Positions 1 to 5,572 of a stretch of DNA of 30,091 nt are shown here, in pieces. The DNA is taken from the NCBI GenBank assembly GCA_020438595.1, contig JAGQUI010000005.1:1-30091 (forward strand), in the 5' to 3' direction. Under the pieces are notes generated by a model. It worked only from the letters and a program-made list of their open reading frames with translations, was not told the DNA's origin and did not search any database. Origin of the DNA: Propionibacteriaceae bacterium (GTDB lineage: Bacteria; Actinomycetota; Actinomycetes; Propionibacteriales; Propionibacteriaceae). The translations under genes and the position numbers were made by a program. Numbering within the stretch: the first letter of the stretch is position 1; each line of letters begins with the position of its first letter.

Positions 1-1
1 C

Positions 2-66
2 GATATAACCGGAGGCTAAACCTCCAGTAAGAACGAGACCGCGAGGAGACACCATGTCGGACCTGA
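2..66 (+). repeat. 65-base exact terminal inverted repeat, left copy
   Basis: Bases 2-66 equal the reverse complement of 30026-30090, and paired positions always sum to 30092. The repeat covers the leader, the ribosome binding site and the first four codons of the flanking gene. Identity across a non-coding leader, while the coding part downstream has drifted, suggests either constraint on the leader or a recent exchange between copies. It could also mark where an assembly stopped at a repeat. Confidence 0.9.
11..25 (+). promoter_or_regulatory. palindrome in leader of the first gene
   Basis: GGAGG, five bases, CCTCC forms an inverted repeat 28 bases before the start codon at 54. An AT-rich TATAAC at 4-9 just before it could be a -10 box, which would place the palindrome at the transcription start. 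It could be a repressor operator or a small hairpin in the mRNA leader. The same element is preserved at 30067-30081. Confidence 0.45.
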
Positions 67-875
67 CCTACACCGTGACCATCGACGGGCTGCCCTGGCG
101 GGAGGACCAGTTGCGCCGTATCGAGTACGAACGCACCCTGCATGTCCTCCACGAGCTCAAGCTGCTGGGCGCCACGATCAAGGACGGTGACACCGAACTG
201 TCCGACATCGACATCAACTGGCTGGACCCCGAGCGCGCCGAGCAGATCTCGCTGGAGACGCGTGACGCCCTGGGTGAGGAGGGGTTCCTGGAGCTCTACG
301 CCGACGTTCTGGCCGATTCCGCGCGGCGATGGAAGGGCTGGGCGGCCACCTACGACCCGGCCACCGTCAACTGGGCGCAGATCGAGATCGAAGCCCACGG
401 TGTCGGCTTCCCCGAGACGATGGCGATCATCGGCGGCGCTGCGTCCCAGCATGACGCGCTGGCCACCAACCCCGAGCACTTTGTGATCATCGGCGACATC
501 GAGTCCGGCCAGCGGGGCGCGGAGGCCTTCGGCATGTTCGGCGAGCCCGTCTATATGCACGGTGTCGCGCACGACTCGGTACCCGAGGGGCTGCCGTTCA
601 GCCGCGACGAGTCGTTCCCGATCGGGGTGTTCGGGGAGATGGCGACCAAGGACGACGACACGAACTTCCACGTCGGCGCCCTGCACCAGTTCCGTCCGAC
701 CGCCGACGGCTTCGAAGTGAAGTCGATCTTCGTCTCCCCGGGTGACGCGCCGAAGGCGATCGCCGACGGACACAAGATTCACGTCGCCCTGGAGATCATC
801 AACTCGATGAAGATCGCCCACGCCAAGAAGCAGGCCGTCAAGACGAAGCTCCCCGGCGCCCGCGCCACCGGCTGA
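54..875 (+). CDS. unrecognised protein, C-terminal domain deleted
   Basis: A 273-residue soluble protein of a family I do not recognise. There is no signal peptide or membrane segment. The start is fixed by GAGGAG five bases upstream and by identity with the other copy. It matches the 374-residue copy at 28914-30038 along residues 1 to about 260. It then jumps from KKQA straight to VKTK, omitting 101 residues that hold a whole glycine- and threonine-rich beta domain in the longer copy, and rejoins for the last dozen residues. The reading frame is preserved, so the product may still fold. Charged patches and a conserved GFPETMAIIGG segment near residue 122 stand out. A hairpin at 889-917 ends the unit. 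In the other arm this gene is followed by an AttH-like gene; here that partner is absent. Confidence 0.8.
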   Translation: MSDLTYTVTIDGLPWREDQLRRIEYERTLHVLHELKLLGATIKDGDTELSDIDINWLDPERAEQISLETRDALGEEGFLELYADVLADSARRWKGWAATYDPATVNWAQIEIEAHGVGFPETMAIIGGAASQHDALATNPEHFVIIGDIESGQRGAEAFGMFGEPVYMHGVAHDSVPEGLPFSRDESFPIGVFGEMATKDDDTNFHVGALHQFRPTADGFEVKSIFVSPGDAPKAIADGHKIHVALEIINSMKIAHAKKQAVKTKLPGARATG

Positions 876-888
876 GGAAGGGACCAGG

Positions 889-917
889 CCGCGCCCGACC
901 CGTGTGATGGGGCGCGG
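889..917 (+). terminator. hairpin after the first gene
   Basis: CCGCGCCC (889-896) pairs with GGGCGCGG (910-917) across a 13-base loop, 14 bases past the stop at 875. The following TTGTG gives only a weak T run, as is usual for actinobacterial terminators. Confidence 0.5.
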
Positions 918-975
918 TTGTGCCGCAGATCGTCCACCCCAGGCGGATCTGAGGAGGGTGCACCTGACTGGCCCA

Positions 976-1003
976 TTGAATCAGATAAATCTCTGATTAG
1001 AAT
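976..1003 (+). promoter_or_regulatory. promoter and operator of the toxin-antitoxin pair
   Basis: TTGAAT (976-981) and TAGAAT (998-1003) make a -35/-10 pair with a 16-base spacer. A perfect inverted repeat, AATCAGA (979-985) and TCTGATT (992-998), fills that spacer and touches both boxes. Transcription would start at or next to the ATG at 1010, giving a leaderless mRNA, which fits the lack of a ribosome binding site. The antitoxin is the natural candidate to bind here and repress its own operon. Confidence 0.6.
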
Positions 1004-1009
1004 GGCGTC

Positions 1010-1459
1010 ATGAGTACTGCGACGATGACCGCCTTGCTGCGCAGCCCGAAGGACGTGGTGGCGCAGACTGACGCCGGAGCCGTCCGGATCACCCGCCGCG
1101 ACGGCGTCGACCTGGTTCTTGTCCGCGCAGACGACTACGACGTCGAGCAGGCGGGTAGCGCACTCTGCATGACCATCGGTCGCGAGGCGTTGGCTCACGA
1201 TCGCGACATGGGGGCGGCGCTCCGCGCGTTGTACCCATGGACTGAGTTGTTTTCCCGTCGGGCCATGAGCCGGTTCGCCACCGAGATGGACAAGCTCGTC
1301 TGGTGGGCCATTAGCTTGGGCACGTTCCGGGCCGTCGTTGTGTCGTTTGCTGGCTGGAAGGCAACAGCCGAGGCGCTGGCAGACGGCCTGGGTGACCCCG
1401 ACGCTGACCTGGAGTGGATCGCTCCTGAGGTGACGGTTGTTGTCGAGCGGCCAGAGTGA
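1010..1459 (+). CDS. Phd/YefM-type antitoxin
   Basis: A 149-residue protein whose first 45 residues have the Phd/YefM antitoxin pattern: a short helix (TALLRSPKDVVAQ), a basic two-strand turn (VRITRRDG) and VLVRADDYD. In this family the N-terminal part dimerises and binds DNA, and the C-terminal part wraps the toxin. The protein is longer than a classic Phd (about 75-90 residues); the tail from about residue 50 has helical and tryptophan-containing segments that I do not recognise. The stop overlaps the next start as GTGA at 1456-1459, so the two are translationally coupled, as expected for a type II toxin-antitoxin pair. No ribosome binding site is visible, consistent with a leaderless start. 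Confidence 0.75.
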   Translation: MSTATMTALLRSPKDVVAQTDAGAVRITRRDGVDLVLVRADDYDVEQAGSALCMTIGREALAHDRDMGAALRALYPWTELFSRRAMSRFATEMDKLVWWAISLGTFRAVVVSFAGWKATAEALADGLGDPDADLEWIAPEVTVVVERPE

Positions 1460-1836
1460 GCAAAGCAGCCGGCAGCATCCCGAGGCCGCCACCAAGCACA
1501 ACTGTCTACGAGTTGAGATTCGCGACGCGAGAGGCCGAGAAGGGCTGGGTTGAGCTCGTCGCAACTGCCCGGAACGCCGCCATCCGTGCCTGGGACTTCT
1601 TGGCCCAATCTCCGCAGCAGGTAGATCCGGAGCGTTGCTATCCGCTGAAGGGCGACTTGGCGAAGGTGACGATCAACGGGGTCAACCTCACTCGATGGCA
1701 GTACAAGCCCACGAGTGGTGGTCGAATCTGGTACGCGGTCCAGCCGTCGCCAAAGGGGGAAATGCGGGGTGGAGTGGTCTGGCTGGAGCGAGTCATGACC
1801 AGACATCCCAACGAAACCATCAAACAGCATCGCTAG
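1456..1836 (+). CDS. RelE/ParE-superfamily toxin
   Basis: A 126-residue protein starting with GTG at 1456 inside the antitoxin stop. The order of segments is that of RelE/ParE-type toxins: YELRFATREAEKGW, then a helix containing ARNAAIRAWDFL, then CYPLKGDL, a basic strand pair (VNLTRWQYKPTSGGRIWYAV) and VVWLERVMTRHPN near the end. The alternating R, Y/W and K residues near residues 80-95 are where RelE proteins hold the residues that cut ribosome-bound mRNA, although ParE relatives target gyrase. The choice between these modes cannot be made from sequence alone. Family membership is likely and the exact mode uncertain. The pair sits where the other arm has an AttH-like gene. Confidence 0.7.
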   Translation: MSKAAGSIPRPPPSTTVYELRFATREAEKGWVELVATARNAAIRAWDFLAQSPQQVDPERCYPLKGDLAKVTINGVNLTRWQYKPTSGGRIWYAVQPSPKGEMRGGVVWLERVMTRHPNETIKQHR

Positions 1837-1957
1837 CTCCACGTCGTGTGTCAGCGACGAGGTCGGTGTTTGCCATGCCGTCACCCGACCCGACTCAGCG
1901 GGGGGCAACCGGGCGATACGCGAGTGACCCGATACGGGCAGGCGGGGAGGTCGTCGG

Positions 1958-2329
1958 TCAGGCGACGACGAGGAAGCCCAGTATGGCGCTGGCGACGGCC
2001 AGCAGTGCCAGGACCACCGGGGGGACGACGGGCTCGGAGCGGCGGGCATGCGTGACGATGGCGCCGATCATCACGGCGGCCAGGCCGATCGCGGCGAGCG
2101 GGGTGAGGATCGGTGCGATTCCGGTCGCGAGCGGCAGGATCAGGCCGAGCGCACCGAGCAGTTCGAGGATGCCGATCGTCTTCACCATCCCGTCGGAGGA
2201 GTCGGCCGTCCAGGCCATGGTCTCGGCGAGGGCCTCGCGTGGGCGGAAGGCGTGCATGGCGCCGGCCGCGAGGAAGACGAGGGCGAGCAGGATGTTGACA
2301 ATCCACAAGGCAATGATCACGGGGGTCAC
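1958..2329 (-). CDS. DoxX-like small membrane protein, left copy
   Basis: A 123-residue protein with four hydrophobic segments (about 4-24, 48-68, 72-92 and 104-122) and the FLAAGAMHAFRP motif after the first, the layout of the DoxX/DoxD-like family. Members are inner-membrane proteins, often placed beside oxidoreductases; their exact activity is unclear. It starts with GTG at 2329, preceded by GGA, and lies 25 bases after the SDR gene stop, so the two form an operon. The copy at 27320-27691 agrees at most residues, and most base changes are silent, which shows that both have been under selection. Confidence 0.8.
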   Translation of the reverse strand: MTPVIIALWIVNILLALVFLAAGAMHAFRPREALAETMAWTADSSDGMVKTIGILELLGALGLILPLATGIAPILTPLAAIGLAAVMIGAIVTHARRSEPVVPPVVLALLAVASAILGFLVVA

Positions 2330-2354
2330 TTTCTGTCCAGAGTTGGTGTGAGGG

Positions 2355-3146
2355 TCAGGCGGGTGGAGGTGTTCGTTTCACCATCAGGCGTCGGACCGGA
2401 GCCGAGGACATCAGGGGAAACACGATCCGGCCCCAGGCGGGCGCGACGGTCTCGTGGGGCCGTCCGGAGTGGTGCATCTTCCAGAGCTTGTCGGCCAGGG
2501 CATCCGGGTCGATTAGCGCCGCGGCAGGGAGCGCCTTTCCGCCGGAGGTCCTCGCCTGCTGCATCGCCTGGTCGATCGCGCTGTTCCTGATCAGCGCCGA
2601 GATGTACAGCCGGCCGACGAACACGCCGTCGCCGGCGACTTCCTTCTCGAGCGCCTGGAGGTAGTTGCGCTGGGCAGCCATGGCTGGGCCGGGACCGCTC
2701 ATCCCAGCTCGGCCGGTCAGGGCCGTCGCGCCCTGGGCAGTCAGGATCGCTCCCGAGTGCTGGTCGAGTAGGTGCGGCAGGAACTCGCCGACCAGCCTCA
2801 CCAGCGATTCCAGCAGGAGCCGGTTGTTTGCTGCGACGGCCTCTGCGGTGAGCTGCGCGGCCGGGACGAAGGTCATGCCGCCAGAAACCGGGGCGTAGTA
2901 GAGGACGTCAGGATCGCCGGCCGCCTCCCGGATCCGCGCCGCCAGGTCGCCCATGGCGTCCGGATCGGAGAGGTCGGCCGGGATGGCATGCGTGGCGATC
3001 CCCGCGTTCCGGAGTTCGGCCGCGAGGGACTCCAGCGGTTCGGCGCGTTGGGCGACGAGCACGGCCTGGTAGCCCTCGTGTCCGTAACGGCGGGCGACCG
3101 ACCGGCCCAGGCCAGGGCCAGCGCCGGCCACGACGATTGTCGGCAT
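2355..3146 (-). CDS. SDR-family oxidoreductase, intact copy
   Basis: A 263-residue cytoplasmic protein with a Rossmann start (MPTIVVAGAGPGLGRS, residues 1-16) matching the short-chain dehydrogenase TGxxxGxG nucleotide loop, and DLSD near residue 60. The canonical NNAG is replaced by YYAPVSGG, and the usual YxxxK may be represented by residues near AAQRNYLQALEK. The catalytic tetrad is therefore atypical. The substrate is unknown. The start at 3146 is chosen over an upstream in-frame start because AAGGAG stands six bases before it and because the other arm begins at the same codon. It is read with the DoxX-like gene and faces the TetR gene across a shared control region. Confidence 0.8.
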   Translation of the reverse strand: MPTIVVAGAGPGLGRSVARRYGHEGYQAVLVAQRAEPLESLAAELRNAGIATHAIPADLSDPDAMGDLAARIREAAGDPDVLYYAPVSGGMTFVPAAQLTAEAVAANNRLLLESLVRLVGEFLPHLLDQHSGAILTAQGATALTGRAGMSGPGPAMAAQRNYLQALEKEVAGDGVFVGRLYISALIRNSAIDQAMQQARTSGGKALPAAALIDPDALADKLWKMHHSGRPHETVAPAWGRIVFPLMSSAPVRRLMVKRTPPPA

Positions 3147-3180
3147 CTCAGACTCCTTGGCTGTCGGTGAAGACTCAACT

Positions 3181-3209
3181 AGTATCAGTACATCTGTACC
3201 GAAATGCAA
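3181..3209 (-). promoter_or_regulatory. SDR promoter with TetR-type operator, left copy
   Basis: On the minus strand TTGCAT (3209-3204) and GATACT (3186-3181) are separated by exactly 17 bases. The spacer contains the perfect inverted repeat GTACA-TC-TGTAC at 3188-3199. The divergent TetR begins at 3220, so it is the likely repressor of both itself and SDR-DoxX. The same operator and -10 region recur at 26501-26530. Confidence 0.7.
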
Positions 3210-3219
3210 GGATGGGGCG

Positions 3220-3840
3220 ATGGCCGGGAATGCGAGGGGCCAGCTGCGGCGGCGATCGATCCTGATCGCAGCCGTGCACGTGGTGGCCCGCGGAGGAGCC
3301 GGTGCGCTGACTCACCGCGCCACGGCCGCCGCGGCAGGAGTCTCGCTCGCCTCGGTGACCTACCACTTCCCGGGGATCATCGACCTGCGCCGGGCTACGT
3401 TCGCGCACGCCGCAGACGTGGTCGGACGCGAGTTCGCCCGGACGCTCGACTGTGGCGCGAACCCCGATGCCGCGGTGGAAGCCCTCGTTGCCCGATGGCG
3501 GGACGTGGGACTGGCTCGCCGGGCCGAGTTCCTCGCCCTCTTCGCACTGCTCGTCGAGGCGCTGCATGAACCTGAACTCTCAGAGCAGGTCGACGCGCTG
3601 CTCTCGGCACCGGCCGCGATGTTGGTCGCCGAAGGATGTCCTCCGGATCTCGCCGACGGTGTGGTCGCCGCACTGGTGGGGCTCGCCCTGGTCACCCTCG
3701 CGCAGGACCCAGCGGGCGTCCGGGACCCGGCCGATGCGACCCGGCGTTTCGAGCAACGCGCTGCCGCCCTCTTCGGTGGGCTTGCCCTCGCCGGGCATCC
3801 GGCGGCCGATCATGATCGTGACATTTCCGGGCAGCGATGA
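3220..3840 (+). CDS. TetR-family repressor of the SDR-DoxX unit
   Basis: A 206-residue protein with an N-terminal helix-turn-helix: RRRSILIAAVHVVARGG, LTHRATAAAAGVSLASVTYHF (about residues 29-49), and a GIIDLRRATF junction. The remainder is alpha-helical and would form the ligand pocket and dimer face. The start at 3220 is preferred because AAGGATGGGG stands just before it; an upstream TTG would run through the operator. It is divergent from SDR-DoxX with a 12-base palindrome between them, so it probably controls that unit in response to a small molecule. A truncated relative lies in the mirror position at 26308-26493. Confidence 0.8.
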   Translation: MAGNARGQLRRRSILIAAVHVVARGGAGALTHRATAAAAGVSLASVTYHFPGIIDLRRATFAHAADVVGREFARTLDCGANPDAAVEALVARWRDVGLARRAEFLALFALLVEALHEPELSEQVDALLSAPAAMLVAEGCPPDLADGVVAALVGLALVTLAQDPAGVRDPADATRRFEQRAAALFGGLALAGHPAADHDRDISGQR

Positions 3841-3865
3841 GAGGGAAAGGCTGATCAACGCGCAG

Positions 3866-3954
3866 TTCGGCTGGCTGAGCTTGTCGAAACCCCCGCGACG
3901 TCGGCCCGTGTCGTCGGCTGGTGTCCGTGGTCTCGACAGGCTCGACCAGCCGAA
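3866..3954. repeat. imperfect inverted repeat between convergent TetR genes
   Basis: Bases 3866-3891 (TTCGGCTGGCTGAGCTTGTC and onward) and 3929-3954 (ending CTCGACCAGCCGAA) are near-perfect reverse complements of 26 bases with a 37-base loop. The motif with TCGACAGGCTCGACCAGCC resembles a dispersed repeat common in several actinobacterial genomes, stated from memory. Lying between two genes that end toward each other, it probably also serves as a two-way terminator. Confidence 0.65.
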
Positions 3955-3967
3955 AATCAGCGTTTCC

Positions 3968-4585
3968 TCAATCGTTCCCGCCGGAGGAAGCGCGGGTGGA
4001 GGGCAGCCCGGACGCGACCCGGTAGAGCGGCAGGGCCACCTTGTCGATGATGTCGGCGACGTGGCCGGCGGTGAGCGGCCCGAGAACGAGGCGATCGCGG
4101 CCGAGGCGCAGCGGGGTGAGGACGACCTCGGGATCGAGGGGTTCGGGGCCGAGTTCGCCGCGTTCGCGTGCCGGGCGGAGGACGACGTCCTGGATCCGGG
4201 AGTGCACGTCGAGGACCATCTCGGCGGCCTGGGCGAGGGTGTCCTCGCGGGCCTCGCCGATCAGGGCGCGGTACGCGCCGGCCCGGAGCTGGTCCGTCTC
4301 GTCGTGCGCTACGGACATCAGTGCAAACAGGTCGTCGCGGAGGCTTCCGGTCGACTCCTGGAGTCGGCGTGAGGGTCCCTGAGAGCGGATGGCGTCGAAG
4401 ATCATGGACGCCCGGTCGGGGTAGCGCCGGTACAGCACCGGCTTGCTGGTGCCCACGCGGCGGGCGATCCCCTCGAACGTCACGGCGCCGTACCCGCCCT
4501 CGGCGAGTTCGGCGAGTACGGCAGCCCTGATTGCGGCCTCGACTTCGGTTGCGGTCCGCCTTCTCCTGCGCACTTTTATCACCAC
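3968..4585 (-). CDS. TetR-family repressor, divergent to the efflux operon
   Basis: A 205-residue protein with a basic N-terminus (VRRRRRTATEVEAAIR) and a classic TetR DNA-binding domain: VTFEGIARRVGTSKPVLYRRYPDRASMIFDAI at about residues 39-70. The C-terminal half is helical, of the kind that binds hydrophobic ligands. Two adjoining GTG codons (4585 and 4582) are possible starts; AGGA lies close upstream and the choice is uncertain. It faces the adaptor and pump genes across about 130 bases holding the palindrome GATACG-GTT-CGTATC, so local control of efflux is the natural reading. Confidence 0.8.
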   Translation of the reverse strand: MVIKVRRRRRTATEVEAAIRAAVLAELAEGGYGAVTFEGIARRVGTSKPVLYRRYPDRASMIFDAIRSQGPSRRLQESTGSLRDDLFALMSVAHDETDQLRAGAYRALIGEAREDTLAQAAEMVLDVHSRIQDVVLRPARERGELGPEPLDPEVVLTPLRLGRDRLVLGPLTAGHVADIIDKVALPLYRVASGLPSTRASSGGND

Positions 4586-4626
4586 GTCCTAGGCTGCGTT
4601 GCGTACCCCCGGTCTGATGGCTACTC

Positions 4627-4649
4627 TATCGGTAGATACGGTTCGTATC
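4627..4649. promoter_or_regulatory. operator between TetR and the efflux operon
   Basis: GATACG (4635-4640), GTT, CGTATC (4644-4649) is a perfect six-base inverted repeat. It overlaps a second, smaller one, TATC (4627-4630) with GATA (4635-4638). The position between divergent genes and the AT-rich bases that could serve as -10 boxes in both directions make it the likely TetR binding site. Confidence 0.6.
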
Positions 4650-4712
4650 CTGCGGTGTTCGGCGGCTCGCCGGCGCAGGCACGGCTGTCATTCCCCAACG
4701 ACTGGAGGACCC

Positions 4713-4949
4713 ATGAAGGGCGCCATTTTCCATGCCCGACGTGCGCGCGCAGGCACGATTGCCCTGGCAGCCCTCGCCGCCGGTGCCGTGCTCCTCGCCG
4801 GCTGCGGATCGACCGGGCAGACGTCCGCCGCGGCGACCGTGTCGGTCACCCGCGCGACGATCAGCACCAGCGTCTCGGCGTCCGGAACGATTGCTGCTTC
4901 GAGCACGCGGAACCTGGGCTTCGCGGCCGGCGCACCCGGATCGGGGTGA
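4713..4949 (+). pseudogene. 5' fragment of a lipoprotein-type efflux adaptor
   Basis: Codes for 78 residues: a basic start, a hydrophobic stretch and the lipobox LLAGC with Cys31, then SVTRATISTSVSASGTIAASS and NLGFAAG. That second part is how MacA/YknX-like periplasmic adaptors begin just before their biotinyl-lipoyl-like domain. The family pattern stops abruptly at about 4930 and the frame closes at a TGA (4947-4949). The next adaptor begins in another frame at GTG 4946, so the two overlap as GTGA. TGGAGG before the ATG is a good ribosome binding site. This looks like a deletion joining the front of one adaptor gene to the body of another, but the small lipoprotein could still be made. Confidence 0.6.
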
Positions 4950-5572
4950 TCGTGATCGCCGTGGTCGCCGTGGTCGCCGCCGCCGTCCTGATCGGGAGTT
5001 GGGCAATGAACAACGCCCGGTACGTGACGACCGACAATGCGCAGGTGGACGGCACCCAGATCACCGTCACCGCACCGACCAGCGGCACGCTGACCGACTG
5101 GACGGCGACCATGGGCACATCCCTGACCGCAGGCCAGGTCGTCGGCCGGGTCGCGGTGCAGACCGGCTACCTGCAGCCGCAGGTCGTCGTGCGTGCCCCG
5201 GCGGCCGGTGTTGTCGCCGTGAACAACGGTGTCAACGGCAGCTTCGTCGCCGCAGGCACCAGCCTGGCGATCGCCTACGACCCCAGCGACGTCTACGTCA
5301 CCGCCCGCGTCGAGGAGACCGAGATCAGCGACGTCAAGGTGGGCCAGCAGGTCGACATCTCCGTCGACGCGTTCCCGTCCACCCCGCTGACCGGCCACGT
5401 CGTCGAGATCAAGACGGGCGCCGCGGCCGTGTTCTCGCTGTTCGGGCAGTCGAACTCCACCGGCAACTTCCAGAAGGTCACCCAGGTCATCGCGGTCAAG
5501 GTCGCCATCGACGACCGGCAGGGCCTCGCGCTGGTGCCCGGCATGAACGTCACGGCCAAGATCGAGAAATGA
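4946..5572 (+). CDS. EmrA/HlyD-type membrane fusion protein
   Basis: A 208-residue adaptor that would link the pump to the cell envelope. It has one transmembrane segment at the very start (IVIAVVAVVAAAVLIG), then YVTTDNAQVDG, the typical EmrA opening, a lipoyl-like half (ITVTAPTSGTLTDW through VVRAPAAGVV), and a beta-barrel region with SVDAFPSTPLTGHV and a final VPGMNVTAKIEK. It is shorter than E. coli EmrA because it lacks the long coiled coil, which is normal for actinobacterial relatives. The start is taken as GTG 4946, overlapping the stop of the lipoprotein fragment; the usual basic cytoplasmic tail is missing because the upstream sequence belongs to another frame. Its stop overlaps the pump gene start as ATGA. 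Confidence 0.8.
   Translation: MIVIAVVAVVAAAVLIGSWAMNNARYVTTDNAQVDGTQITVTAPTSGTLTDWTATMGTSLTAGQVVGRVAVQTGYLQPQVVVRAPAAGVVAVNNGVNGSFVAAGTSLAIAYDPSDVYVTARVEETEISDVKVGQQVDISVDAFPSTPLTGHVVEIKTGAAAVFSLFGQSNSTGNFQKVTQVIAVKVAIDDRQGLALVPGMNVTAKIEK

Larger units (their letters stand above)
1..3840. repeat. left arm of a diverged inverted gene-block duplication
   Basis: This block and the one at about 26285-30091 carry the same genes in mirror order: an unrecognised protein, a variable slot, DoxX-like, SDR and TetR. The first 65 shared bases are identical, while the coding parts have drifted at scattered, mostly silent positions. The variable slot holds a toxin-antitoxin pair here and an AttH-like gene in the other arm. 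What is seen is the homology and mirrored order. That one arm arose by duplication, rather than both being acquired separately, is inferred. Confidence 0.85.

Noticed and set aside
779..1564. Minus-strand open frame across the toxin-antitoxin pair
   Set aside because: The plus strand has coupled genes with family motifs, a promoter and an operator; the minus product is composition-driven.
3157..3219. Upstream start for the left TetR
   Set aside because: The extension would run through the SDR promoter and operator; ATG 3220 has a good ribosome binding site and fits the family start.
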